A stretch of DNA of 27,482 bases from Bremia lactucae (GCF_004359215.1 NC_090611.1:5852665-5880146); one strand, 5' to 3'. Numbered from the stretch's first letter, positions 1 to 9,187 are shown. Translations and numbers: made by a program. Notes: generated by a model from the letters alone, not told the origin.

Positions 1-534
1 TACTATCAGGTACTCATGAGAGAGTCCGATGTAGCCAAAACGGCAGTAAGCACCCCAAGCGGTATGCTTTGGGAGTGGCTTGTGATGCCCCAAGGTTTGA
101 AAAACGCACCAGCGACATTCAACCGAGTGGTGGCTCACGTGATGCGTCAGCACCGTGCCTACGCGCCTCATTACTTTGACGATGTATTCGTGCATAGTAG
201 GGCCGAAGACGGGCTGAGCGCAATAGAGTCGCACAAGCGTCATTTAGACGCTGTGTTGCAGACTTTAAAGGACGCCCAATTGTACGTCAACTTGCAAAAG
301 TGCGTCATAGGGGTCCCTGAGATACCTGTACTGGGCTGCATCGTTGGTACACATGGTGTACGAGCAGACCCAGACAAGGTAAAATCAGTAAAGGAATGGC
401 CAATCCCACGGCATGTGAAGGATTTGCGCCAATTCCTAGGGCTCGCTAATTACTTGCATAAGTATAGCAAGAATTATGCTGAGCAAACTAAACCATTATA
501 TGATCTCCTTAAAAAGGACACAGAAGGGATTGGC
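1..534 (+). pseudogene. pol: Ty3/gypsy reverse transcriptase, C-terminal part (element A0)
   Basis: Polymerase domain of a Ty3/gypsy Pol polyprotein, which copies the element RNA into DNA. The frame is open from the window edge, so the N-terminal fingers lie outside. Visible in order: a TPSGMLWEWLVMPQGL block, the NAPATFNR helix, the catalytic box YFDD at 172-183 (two metal-binding Asp), the primer-grip side VLGCIVGTHGVRADPDK, then the thumb and connection QFLGLANYLHKYSKNYAEQTKPL. A TAA at 535-537 stops the frame; the RNase H follows in another frame, so this copy is dead. Part of the same RT subtype reappears as an insert inside element E2 (from 20189), about nine bases in ten alike over the first 90 by eye. 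Confidence 0.93.
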
Positions 535-1123
535 TAAAAGAACAAGAATATGCGTTCACATCAATGAAGCAGTTTCTTGTGGAGGCACCGGTCTTGGCAT
601 TGCCAGACGCGGATCAGCCCTTTTGCGTCGTCTGCGATGCAAGTAATTTTGCAATCGGCAAGCGCGCTCATGCAGAAGGATGACGACGCCGTTGACCGTG
701 TCATCTCTTATCAGTCCCGGCTTTTGAAAGCCGCGGAACTGAATTACGTCGTGCATGACAAAGAGCTACAATAAAGGATGCCCTTGTCAAGTTTCGTGTG
801 CACCTTCTGGGCACAGAACCATTTGTGGTTTATACGGATCACGCATCACTGCGGACCGCAATAAACTCATCGCACCTCTCGCCTAGAATGGCAAGATGGC
901 TCACATTCCTTTCTGAATTTAATTTCAAAGTTGAATACAAGCCGGGTAAGTCGAATGTCATGGCTGACGCTTTATCGCGCAGACCAGACTTCGAGGTTAG
1001 ACACCAGGAAAGTGTGTCTACTGCGAAAGCACAATTTCAGCCGTCAACGTTGGCAGTCATGAAGGCATACCACGTGACGAGCTCATTGGCCTCTGTGATA
1101 AAAGAGAGCTACAGTCAGGACGA
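535..1123 (+). pseudogene. pol: Ty3/gypsy RNase H, frameshifted (element A0)
   Basis: RNase H domain that removes the RNA strand during reverse transcription. It continues the RT above after a frameshift near 535. Seen: LPDADQPFCVVCDASNFAIG with the first catalytic Asp at 636-638, then a one-base insertion near 657 (AIG to SALMQK), then HDKELQ holding the catalytic Glu, another break at about 772, KFRVHLLGTEPFVVYTDHAS with a catalytic Asp, and the closing motif VMADALSRRPDFE. At least three frame breaks make it a pseudogene. After about 60 more codons the sense frame runs into the palindrome at 1097-1146 and the integrase that should follow is missing. Confidence 0.9.
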
Positions 1124-1146
1124 CCTGACTGTAGCTCTCTTTTATC
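1097..1146. repeat. Perfect palindrome, 23 bp arms, 4 nt loop
   Basis: Arm 1097-1119 is the exact reverse complement of 1124-1146, loop ACGA. After one T/T mismatch, three more pairs extend it to 1094-1149. It lies exactly where plus-strand pol sequence of A0 gives way to a minus-strand gag fragment of another element, so it marks a junction. Confidence 0.97.
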
Positions 1147-1149
1147 TCA

Positions 1150-1620
1150 GGGTTTGCTGGGCATCTTTGCCCCCAGCAGGGATCCTGGCATAGCAGCGAG
1201 CCATCATTTGGCCGCGCTTGCCGCATTAATAAAAGACAACGTCTGCATTGCCCAACTCCATGGGAGTGGCATCTCACCTCTCGGCCGACGGCTTATACCA
1301 AGCTATCGCCGAGGCACTGTTGTAGGATTGCTCCTCAACTAAGGCAATTTGGATTGCCTTCTTCTATCGTCGACGGCAGCTTTCTGAATAAAGCCTGTCG
1401 AGCGCATCTCCTGCACATACTCTTGCAGAGATCGCTTCGCCTGTCGCGCTCCAAAGAAGCGCGCCTGAAGCAACACTTCGTTGTTCGGCGGCTAGTACAT
1501 GGCGCGAATCTTTTCGTTAAAATCGCCCACGAAGGGAACTCCTTTCTGTCCGCCATAAGCGCCGAGTAAGCCCACTCTGAGGCCTTACCGCGCAGAACCG
1601 AGTGCTGGGTCTAATTACTT
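1150..1620 (-). pseudogene. gag: Gag fragment with CCHC zinc knuckle, different Ty3/gypsy family
   Basis: Read on the minus strand this is the capsid-to-nucleocapsid part of a Gag protein, the RNA-packaging structural protein. Visible: GDFNEKIRAMY, ARFFGARQAKRSLQEYVQEM, a deletion, LFRKLPSTIEE, a frameshift, AIQIALVEEQSYNSAS, PMELGNADVV, and a knuckle remnant CGKRGQMMARCYA. The knuckle has lost its first Cys and has Gln for His. Wording differs from the gag of elements M, E1, E2 and E3 (knuckle of type CxxCQKxxHYAYEC), so this is another family. Stops and an internal deletion make it a relic. It sits in opposite orientation between the RNase H and the LTR of A0. Confidence 0.75.
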
Positions 1621-1671
1621 AAATTAAGTAATTGACCATCCCCTTAAGTACATCAAGTGTACTTAGTGGGG
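1613..1671. repeat. Two adjacent hairpins before the A0 LTR
   Basis: First: AATTACTTAA at 1613-1622 pairs with TTAAGTAATT at 1624-1633, loop 1 nt. Second: CCCC plus AAGTACA (1640-1652) pairs with TGTACTT plus GGGG (1658-1671), loop TCAAG, with a small internal bulge. They lie directly upstream of the probable LTR start at 1676. Nothing else is recognisable between 1621 and 1675. Confidence 0.85.
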
Positions 1672-1883
1672 ACTGTGTAACATTAGGGCAACTTTAGCCC
1701 TTTACACATAAGCTGCAAATTAATCGATTATGAATGTAGCAAGAGTACATTCGGTTGCGTTATCGGAAAATTCAAAGTTTCGGATGCGATCTTCGCTTCT
1801 ATATTTTCTATACTGGCTATGCGCGTGGCTCCCGGCGAAGCCTTTAGCAGACATGTATGCATAGCAATTTAAATGAATAGTGC

Positions 1884-2032
1884 TTGTTAGCTTAAATTAT
1901 AAATACTTGAGTAATAAAAGTTTTTTATTGAAGTTACATTGAAGCGTTGTGCTGCATTAAAGTATAGCAATATTTAAACGTAACTTTTAATAAAGGTTTT
2001 CACACCTAAGTAATTATAATTTAAGCTAACAA
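1884..2032. repeat. Imperfect fold-back inverted repeat, 28 bp arms
   Basis: TTGTTAGCTTAAATTATAA at 1884-1902 is the reverse complement of 2014-2032; pairing continues with mismatches to about 1911 and 2005. Inside, AAGTTAC and GTAACTT are also inverted. AT-rich, no coding capacity. It could be a MITE-like element inside the LTR region or a further template-switch product. Confidence 0.75.
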
Positions 2033-3081
2033 TGCAAAGTGCTGTCACTCCATCACAAATTCATTTCTTACAAATGTCGCATAACAATTTGAAATAGTTC
2101 TCGCGTGGTAATGAATTTGTCATACGAAAACAACTTTAAGCTTAAACGTAATAGTTTGTCAACTAGAGCTTTTAATTAGGAGCAATCTAAACATTAGTGG
2201 TCTGTATAAAACGTTAGCTTAACATTTGAAGACAAACTAACATGTATGCGTAAGAGCGCACCTCCGATTTCAAGCTCAACTTCTCCCTCGTGCTCGATTT
2301 GCTCTCCTTTCTCATTACTCTTTTAATAACTTGCCAATCAAGTGCGGGCGCTCTTGGCCTTTTCTTACCTGTTCAGAACAGAACATTTAAGATCCGCCGA
2401 ACGAGAACGTGCCCACAGGCAGTCACTACTCTCATGAAGATAATTAGGGTGTGTGGCTATAGCGATTCCCGAAAGTAATTTAGCGTGTGCGATGTACAAA
2501 AGGCCGCAAGGGCGATCTAAAGAAGATTTTAAAAGAATAAGTGTTGAATTTGCAATTAGTGGAAAGATTCATACGCTAAAAATATCTTATGTGTACAGTA
2601 TTATTTATCAAGCAGACGGGGAGATGGCGTGGCAACTCCAAAAAACGGGTGTGTGGCTATACCGGTTTCCTTAAAATATATGGAGTATACGTGAGAAGGG
2701 GGTGTCCAGTTAGCAATGTTCGGATAGCAGCCCCTATATATGTTTATAAATCTTTACATGTTAAGGGTATGGAGATGCCAAGAGGGGCTGTACCGGATCC
2801 TTAAAATTAAAAGCATTTAGTGATTTACTAAATATTTCCAATATTACCGTGGTTGGTTATATTGAAGCAATAGAACAACAGTTATTTTGATTGGTTGATT
2901 CTAGGTTTAAATCAACCCCGCCAATCGCTGCTAGACGCACGAATGAGCAGTGCGCAAGGGAATACATAGTTTGATATTAATATATTAAAGTCAGTAGATG
3001 AGAATGTCGTTAAGTAGAAACTTAAAATATGTCAATACAATTTTACTATTTCCTGTAGTAAGCGTTTAGTATGGACCTCTT

Positions 3082-3103
3082 GTGGCTAAGACTCCTTAGC
3101 CAC
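3082..3103 (+). repeat. LTR hairpin, 9 bp stem, 4 nt loop
   Basis: GTGGCTAAG, loop ACTC, CTTAGCCAC. The homologous place in the LTR of E1 (11328-11351) also forms a perfect hairpin with two compensated base-pair changes. It lies just before the conserved CTCTGCACGTCG segment, in what would be the 3' third of the LTR. Confidence 0.85.
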
Positions 3104-3218
3104 TTAAACTTTCCTCTGCACGTCGTGTAAGTGAATATTCGGAGGCACATCACCTTCACTGTTATCAGTGCAAGTTTGCTACAACTAAAGCAGTACTAGC
3201 GAAAGGTGTCCCGTTACA

Positions 3219-3407
3219 TAGATATTGCTTTTTTTCGTATAAAAATATTTTTTGCTATTACATACACCATCAAAATGTTTTAATCAATTTAGAAAAATTA
3301 CATGGAGTGCAGCAAGTAAGACTCTTATCGACTTCAAGGCTCAAAGTCATAAGTTATAATGGCTTGCTCATCCTTTCTTCAGCAAATACTGTCAAGAAGA
3401 CGGCTTT
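3219..3407. other. Spacer between two convergent elements
   Basis: AT-rich stretch of 189 bases between the 3' LTR end of A0 (plus) and the 3' LTR end of M (minus). No open frame, repeat or known motif is visible. Confidence 0.6.
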
Positions 3408-3925
3408 TGTAACGGGGCACATTTTGCTAATTCTGACAACAGTACTAGTCAACCTGCACTGATAACAGTGAAGACTGGTGCCTCGATTACTTCACGTACA
3501 CTGACATGCAGAGGAAGGTTACAAGTAGCTAAGTGGTATTTGCTACTAAAGGTCGATCCTTGGGCTTAAGTATAGAATAAAATTTTAGTGTACTAATATA
3601 TCAAATTATTTCGTAAAGATCTTCTGTCTGCTGGCTTTCATACTATATATAACTAACTATGTGAAGCGCACCGTGTCCTGTAACGATTGGCGGGGTTACT
3701 ATAAACTTAGATCAACCAATCAACAGAAATAATGTCTTGCTCGTCAATATTAACAAACTTGGTAATATTGGAACTATTAAGTCAAAATTAATAAGAGATG
3801 ATAATTTTGTACTTCTTTATTCATTTCCTCTTATAATAAAGCAATATTTAGCATTCCATTTTGTGGGAAATAATAATCATGTGACAGGGCTCCTTTTTAC
3901 GTTATCCTCCATCTGCCAACATACA
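3408..3925 (-). repeat. 3' LTR of element M
   Basis: Reads on the minus strand from TGTATGTTGGCAG (start, 3925) to GTGCCCCGTTACA (end, 3408), about 518 bp. It carries the family landmarks in order, seen on the plus strand as GATTGGCGGGG, ATCAACCAATCAAC and GTCAAAATTAATA, and matches the 5' LTR at 9234. The direct flanks (CTTTT at the low end) do not match those of the 5' LTR, so no target-site duplication is evident. Confidence 0.85.
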
Positions 3926-4013
3926 CTATAGAGAGAGACAGAGAAAATTTGTATGTCTCTCTACGTAAATTAGCACTTCTTGGTATTATTTTAATTCCAA
4001 TTCTTAATTGCGC

Positions 4014-4689
4014 ATGGTATCGAAACCCGTGCACGTAGCCTGCGAAGCCGCAGAGCTTACAGCTTCACGGCTCCGTGTAGCTGCTAGTGATGCAATTGAT
4101 TCAGTAGACGCTCATGCGTCTACTGTGGGGAGTGCGTCACCTCCTACTCCAATTAGAAGTGAATGGTACGAGTCGGCGTCATCGTCCGACTCGGTGTTAC
4201 ACTGTTAAGGCCTCCGGTTACACGGGGCTGAGTCCGTCAAACATATGGGTTCTGACGTGACAAACAACGGGGTAATAGCGAGGTTATTAACTTGACTGAT
4301 TCCTTTGGTGTGGAGTCGTCTTGTGAGGACTCCATGGACGACGAAAACTCTGGTGATGTCAAAATGCATCATCAGGAACGAAGTGATCGTAAAGCTCAAT
4401 TTAGTAAACATGAACTGGTGGTGCAAGCATGCTTAACCAGGGACGGAATGATTTTAAGATCACTCCGAGCGTAACGTTAGCGCTACGCTAACATGAGCCA
4501 ACGAGAGAGACCACAATGTTTCTCAATTTGCTCCTGAAAAGACGCCTTCGTTGCCCTCTAAGAGCAATTATGGTAGACCAACAAGCGCTAAAACTTCCGT
4601 TAGTCGACTCATCCAGGCTTCACAACCCTGGTAAGGACGGAACGGAATTTTTTATCGATGCCTCTTTCCGGCATCGGTGGTACACTTGA
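4014..4689 (+). pseudogene. Conserved antisense ORF of element M (aORF-M)
   Basis: This frame runs opposite to element M, between its chromodomain and 3' LTR. ATG at 4014 opens MVSKPVHVACEAAELTASRL, then an Ala/Ser/Thr-rich part, SPPTP, a frameshift near 4205, an acidic stretch CEDSMDDENSG, MHHQERSDRK, a further break, APEKTPSLPSKS, and after another frame change LHNPGKDGTEFFIDAS-FRHRWYT ending at TGA 4687. The same blocks in the same order occur antisense in E1 and E2. I know no family for it and assign no function. The sense strand shows no shared frame here across the three copies. Compare the known antisense ORFs of some plant Ty3/gypsy elements. Pseudogene because of at least three frame breaks. 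Confidence 0.55.
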
Positions 4690-5059
4690 AAGTGGGCAAA
4701 GGATGTCGCTCCTTTTGCTCCAAGGTTGGGAAGCATTTGTACAGAATGTGCAAAATATAGGCCGCGAGGTCTGGCTTGACAAACTGGATGCTTGCCGTGA
4801 CCGCTTTGAGAGACGGACTGCTGTCGGTGCACGCTACAAGCTCCACCGTTTGTCTAGAGACAGCTTGCCTTGCCTCTCGAGGGAAAACTCATGTCCCTGC
4901 TGCTTTAAGGGTGCGCCCATGCCTTTAAGGAGGCCTACTCTCAAGGGCCCTCACTGGAGGACGCGCATCGCTTTTGAGATGTGCGAAAGGATTAAATACC
5001 TCCAATCCTTTTACATGTGAGAAAGCGCTCGTCCTCTGATGGACCCTCTATGAAAAAGG
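4690..5059 (-). other. Post-chromodomain region of element M
   Basis: Noncoding or decayed 3' region of M. It matches E1 at about 15961-16260 in inverted orientation, but E2 lacks most of it. Both strands have frames of 60-120 codons (for example plus 4658-5020) that E1 keeps only in part, so I do not call a gene. Confidence 0.5.
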
Positions 5060-5330
5060 ATGGGTATGGTCGTACTGTCAAACGATACCCGGAAAGTCCA
5101 CTAATAACTGGAAACGAGGTTCCAGCTATCATGCGAGGGTGAAAACTCTCGCCATCGAACGAGATTTCTCGCTCGAATTTCCTTTCATCTCGCGGTGGTT
5201 CAGAAGCGCTCGACACTAAAACGCTTTTCACCACTCGAATCCGCCAAATATGTGAACGAGAAGAAAAATTCGGGTTCGCCTCATTCGCCGAATCCGAGTC
5301 ATCACCGTGACTTGGATCACATCCTCCGGT
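5060..5330 (-). pseudogene. pol: Chromodomain remnant (element M)
   Basis: Decayed C-terminal chromodomain of Pol, a module that in this retrotransposon class steers integration to modified chromatin. By alignment with the clear copy in E2 (23439-23756), the minus strand still reads EKRF-SVERF, then in shifting frames NLVRWRE, SPSHDSWNL and DFPG-like text. Frameshifts occur every 20-30 codons, so no protein could be made. It follows the GPF/Y module of the same element after about 130 bases. Confidence 0.6.
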
Positions 5331-5464
5331 ACTTACGGGAGGACGTCGACAGTGTGTGTCGCGAACAGTTGCAAAACTGTGCACAAGTTGCATTTCATCA
5401 ACTGACGAATGAACGAGTAAATCAGTTCATTGAAGAGGAGCTGGTGGCGTCTCGCCGAGAAATG

Positions 5465-5785
5465 TCATCTTGTCGGATGAAGTACAGCGTCTGGTTCGTT
5501 AGAACCAGACTTTGTCCCGAGATCATCAGATATTGACTCGGGGCCATCAGTATTTGGCGGATGCCTTCGACCGTGCCGGTTTGATTCGAAACCGGAAGAG
5601 GCCCCGTACTGATGATACGGGATTTGACGTCCAACGTAAAACGTAGGACGATCACGCATCCTACGAGGCAGATCGATCGTGTACGCATTGCCTTGCCGGT
5701 GCAGTACACGAAATGGGCCGATATACCTGGGCAGTAATTTATTATTGCCCTCATTCGTCACTACATGTTTAGGTAGATTTACCAA
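5465..5785 (-). pseudogene. pol: Integrase C-terminal GPF/Y module (element M)
   Basis: An open stretch of 106 codons read leftwards from 5785: MVNLPKHVVTNEGNNKLLPR, then YIGPFRVLHRQGNAYTIDLP, RPTFYVGRQIPYHQY. This is the GPF/Y region (GPF at about residues 23-25) typical of Ty3/gypsy and gammaretroviral integrase C-termini, which binds DNA and mediates multimerisation. It is the best kept example in the window: E1 and E2 show only pieces (PTFYVGCLRSYHQYEAL in E2). A Pro-rich linker follows toward the chromodomain. Near its end the small hairpin GTCTGGTTC / GAACCAGAC marks the place that became a 34 bp palindrome in E1. Confidence 0.85.
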
Positions 5786-7090
5786 ACACAGAAGGACTAA
5801 ATCCTTAACATCAAATGAGAGAATATTTGCCTTTTTATTTTTGTCAGAGTTCCGTTTCTGTCAGTCTACCACATCACCGACGGAATCTTGTACGTAACGG
5901 ACCACTGCTTCTCGAACCAGCAGGAATTTTCATGCTGACTCTTTTTTCTTCAGTGCGGCCGGTGCGCACTGCGGATATATCGTTTTCTTCTTAAGCGAAA
6001 GCATTATGGTTCTCACTAATTTTATTATTTCGATGCTGAGTATATCAGGCATCGTTGTTATATAGCAATAACTTGTTGCTATTTCTGAGTTTGTCCTCTT
6101 CAATGTTGATTAAAATAGCATTAGTATCCTTCGTATCAAAATTTGAATCAATCAGGGATGAGCAAGAGCCAGGGTGTTCTTTGCTCGAGCGAGCCCCCCC
6201 CCTAGATAGGAATCACTCTCAGACAAGGTGGGTGGGTATATTTGGATGGTATGAGCTAATCACGAAAACGGTGAATGTTTTGTAGAAGCATACGCTAAAT
6301 TGTTGATGGCAAATTCTACCATCGGCAAGAACTCAGTCCAACTCGTAAAAGAGTGAACGTAACCACGAAATATCTATTCGATCATTAAATTTGCACGTTC
6401 TGTTCGACCATCTTTTCAGGATGGTCAGACGTTGACATTTACACTGTGTTCAAGTGATTTAAACACATATTGCCAAACCTCCGCCGTAGCCCGAGCGTCT
6501 TGATCTGAGGCCAGTCGCGGGGAAACCCATGGAATAAAAATATCGTGTCGATAAAGCCACGGGAACAGCCTTCCGCTGTCAGCAACTATGGGGCTGCAGC
6601 AAGATTGACCATCTTGCTAAAACGATCAACAAACACAATAATACCATTATTCTTGTGATCGCCTTCCGGAATTCAAAGACGAAGTCCATAGATACCTACT
6701 GCCAACACTCTGCCGGAACAGACGGAGCACAGAATGAAGTACTGGGCTTCGCCCGTTGACAAACTGAGTGTACTTGCGTACGAACTCATAATGGCATGAC
6801 CAGTAGAAAGTGGCAACTAATCGTTCGATAGGTCTCCTCACGTCCACGATTGTCACTTATTAGTGCATTGTCGCACTCGTACATGATGCGTAATGCAAAT
6901 TATTATGAGTGGAGATGACGACACGAGGTGCGTCGCCAGCAATGTCTGCAGAATACAGTAAGCATTGCGTGTTGTGATCGATCGGAAGATGTAATGATCG
7001 AGCAAATTCGACAATCCCTTTTAAGGATTGTTGTGATAAATTTCGGAACCGTCAAACCTCTAAGAGTCTTATCTTCTTAATAGGCTCTCA
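5786..7090 (-). pseudogene. pol: Integrase zinc finger and catalytic core, decayed (element M)
   Basis: Minus-strand remnant of the integrase that inserts the cDNA into the genome. Recognisable pieces in order: MYECDNAL (finger), FYWSCHYEFVRKY (shifted frame), SVSMDFVF, EGDHKNNGIIVFVDRFSKMV, LAAAP, then degenerate text for the second Asp motif, the helix ending in INNLAYAST, GGTRSSKE and the charged linker before the GPF/Y module. Stops and frame changes are frequent; the DGQTERANR block with the catalytic Glu is degraded (GRTERAN-like at about 6410). Coordinates are approximate. Confidence 0.7.
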
Positions 7091-7540
7091 CGTCGTCAAG
7101 TAACGCTAACGACGGGACAATTATTGTTGCAGCAGTGGGCTTACCTTCACTGTTGATTTGCACAGCCGGCTTAAAATCAAGCAGCACAAAGCAAGCCAGG
7201 ACAACTCAACGTCTTCGCTGATGCCCTTTCGCATCAGCGATGACGTTGGCCGTCCTGGTTTGTATTCTGTGAAGAGTTAAACCCTGTGAGTCAACAAGCA
7301 GAGTTGTGGTTGTTTACGGCTCAATGTATCAATTTCGTCTTTAACTTATCCTCTCCAGTTATATTACCCTTATTCCCTCGTGAACCAGTTATAGGCCTCT
7401 TTTTAGATTGGTCCATTTCCGAATTGATTTTCCACGATAGGTTTCGCGGCAAACGCTTGATACATCGAGTATGATTTTTTTTCTTATCTAAAAATGAAGA
7501 ATTCACATCCTTGGTACGATTGCAAGTGAGCCGTCGACGC
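7091..7540 (-). pseudogene. pol: RNase H end and RT-deletion junction (element M)
   Basis: Read on the minus strand, the PR-RT linker (61-codon open frame 7506-7321, beginning MNSSFLDKKKNHTRCIKRLP) leads almost directly to the last RNase H residues (VIADA at about 7240) and to the integrase finger. The whole RT and nearly all RNase H are absent. E1 has the same join at 13330-13680, so the deletion predates the split of M and E1. The RNase H end lies in an 18 bp-arm inverted repeat at 7207-7248 with one mismatch. Confidence 0.65.
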
Positions 7541-7905
7541 TCGAAAAGGCATCGATAACAAATTCGATTTCGTCCTCACCCCAAGTCTTATGGGACGTAT
7601 CCCTATTTGGGTAGTATCCTCCCCAATTGCTTCGAGCTGTGGTTGCTCAACCACAGCGAGATCCTCTATAATCGGTTGTTCAGTTGATAAAAGACTTTAA
7701 CACTGTCTCTTATAGACAGGCGCTTAATACTTTTTTGAGTGTTGCTTTCCAAAAAAGCATTCTTGTTTCCAACCACTCAACTTATACGAGTGGTCGAGCT
7801 TCGACGATGCTTGTGCTTGTGCACAGCAGTCGGGATCTAATTACGCAGTTTGATGGGTTTTCATGTGCAGTCGTGCAGACGACTGAAGTAGACGTGAGGC
7901 CGTCG
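7541..7905 (-). pseudogene. pol: Protease-RT linker with hairpins (element M)
   Basis: Low-conservation linker of Pol, matching 12870-13330 of E1 in inverted orientation. It carries the same series of short hairpins (for example CTGTGGTT / AACCACAG, CTGTCT / AGACAG, CCACTC / GAGTGG), some weaker or stronger than in E1. No catalytic motif. Frames are broken. Confidence 0.55.
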
Positions 7906-8330
7906 CACTCACTCGTAGGACATTGACACGCTTGCGGACGATCCAAGACGTCCATCAGATGGCCATCTGATGGACGAGAGGAAGGCATCGTCACGGCTTG
8001 ATTGCTGCCAGTTTATGCATGGCTCATACGTTCCAAGTCATGGTAAACCAAAGATGACATCAAATTTGTAATCCAAATCTAGTACGATGAAATATTCATC
8101 GTATGGTTTATCCTTTTACGGATATTGGAAACCAACTACACGTTTCTTTACTGTTACAGATGCGCCTGTTGCAAGGCGCACTGTCATCCTTCTTAAAGGT
8201 GTATCGCGCTCAAAGATTTTGAGTCTGCGACCTTATAGCGATTGGCGTCGAATGAAATTGTTCGACGCCTCACAATCGACTCGAGACTTTAGTGGCAATT
8301 TTTTTTGCCAATGTAATTTCAAGATGATGA
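7906..8330 (-). pseudogene. pol: Retropepsin-like aspartic protease (element M)
   Basis: Minus-strand aspartic protease that would cut the Gag-Pol polyprotein. The active-site block reads RVDCEASNNFIRRQS: the catalytic Asp is kept but the usual Gly two residues on (DCGA in E3) is Glu. After ERDTPLRRMTVRLATGASVT the C-terminal fold motif is IFGLP with a stop where WL is expected, followed by YEPCINWQ. Near the end lies a perfect 28 bp palindrome (7949-7976), also present in E3. Stops and the active-site change make it inactive. Confidence 0.8.
7949..7976. repeat. Perfect 28 bp palindrome in protease gene (M)
   Basis: CGTCCATCAGATGG at 7949-7962 pairs with CCATCTGATGGACG at 7963-7976 with no loop. 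The homologous position is palindromic in E3 (27377-27402, perfect 26 bp) and nearly so in E1 (12790-12815) and E2 (19289-19314). One pair differs between M (C-G) and E3 (T-A), a compensated change. Confidence 0.97.
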
Positions 8331-9187
8331 CGATAATCTCCGCTTTCTTGTCCTCTGTTTGAATTATAGACATAAGAGTGGACGAAGGCCTATTTCAGGC
8401 TGAAGTCTTCCTCTTCCGCTTAAGCGATCGTTTAATCGATCGACTCTAATTCTAGCCGGAATAGGTGGGTCTTAACAGGTTCGACTGTAAGACCTTTAAC
8501 AACACAGTTACCTGTGTTGGTTCATCAATTGGATGACTAACGATTTAACTTACCAGTATTGTGTATGTTGGGCACAAGCGTGAATGTCATGCTTGCCCTG
8601 CTTCAAATCCAGGGGCTCTGCTCGAGCCCTTTATTCGGCATATGACGGCTTTAGTGTTTGCCCGAGCCAGGTCTTAAAGACCTCATTTCACCCAAAAACA
8701 CAAATGGCTCGTGAAGATTTCGTTAGACCCAAAATTAGGTAGGTCCGGCCAAGTTGGACATTCCAAATTTTACTTGCGTCGCATCGTCATCGATGGGGCA
8801 AGCCTCATGGAGCCGTCTAATTCGACGAACTTTCTTGAAAGGAAGTCGCCTTCGACTGAACAAAACTTAGAGATTTCGATCTTCAAACCTTCGGGTCGAG
8901 AGCAACTTGTTCTTTCAACACATCTGCATGTTAAGAACCTTGCTGGTGAAGCACTATTATTGTCTCTTGGCCCGTTGAGTTCATGTTGTATGAACTCGGA
9001 TACAGCCGCATATTGCTTTGTAGAGTGGACAACATGGCATTCACGGCTGACCCGCCAACGGCCGAACTCATACGTTCGACCACTTTCCATTCAAGGTCAC
9101 TCAAATGAGTAAACCTTTCACGCGTTGCGTGGAAGCCATCTATGGGTTTTTAAAGCTCCCTCCTCCTTCATCCAACACGTTTATGTT
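8331..9187 (-). pseudogene. gag: Gag (element M)
   Basis: Minus-strand Gag, matching E1 11525-12440. It begins at ATG 9185 just inside a hairpin; recognisable pieces are HLSDLEWKVVERMSS, FIQHELN, HADVLKEQ, then LDLKQGKHDIHAC, LELESIDxTIA-like capsid text and FVHSYVYNSNRGQESGD. The capsid region is full of frame changes. The zinc knuckle seen in E2 and E3 is missing: the sequence jumps from GQESGD to protease, exactly as in E1, so the knuckle deletion is shared by the RT-less subfamily. Confidence 0.7.

Larger units (their letters stand above)
1676..3218 (+). repeat. 3' LTR region of element A0 (core LTR 2703-3218)
   Basis: The last 400 bases match the LTRs at 10969, 17086 and 25041 in order: GGTTGATT, the block AATCAACCCCGCCAATCG, GTGCGCAAG-like text, AGTCAGTAG, CTCTGCACGTCGTGT, and the end GGTGTCCCGTTACA at 3218. 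The outer start is probably TGTAACATTAGGGC at 1676. A second LTR-like start, TGTCCAGTTAGCA at 2703, follows a purine run GAGAAGGGGG. Between 1676 and 2702 I recognise no gene; a 15-mer GGGTGTGTGGCTATA occurs at 2447 and 2647. So the LTR is either about 1.5 kb or a 516 bp LTR preceded by unrelated noncoding DNA. Confidence 0.7.

Noticed and set aside
556..756. 66-codon minus-strand frame over the RNase H
   Set aside because: Shadow of the clear plus-strand RNase H; no independent motif.
4658..5020. 120-codon plus-strand frame in the 3' region of M
   Set aside because: Homologous DNA in E1 does not keep this frame as a whole and E2 lacks the region; it overlaps the end of the better supported antisense ORF in another frame.
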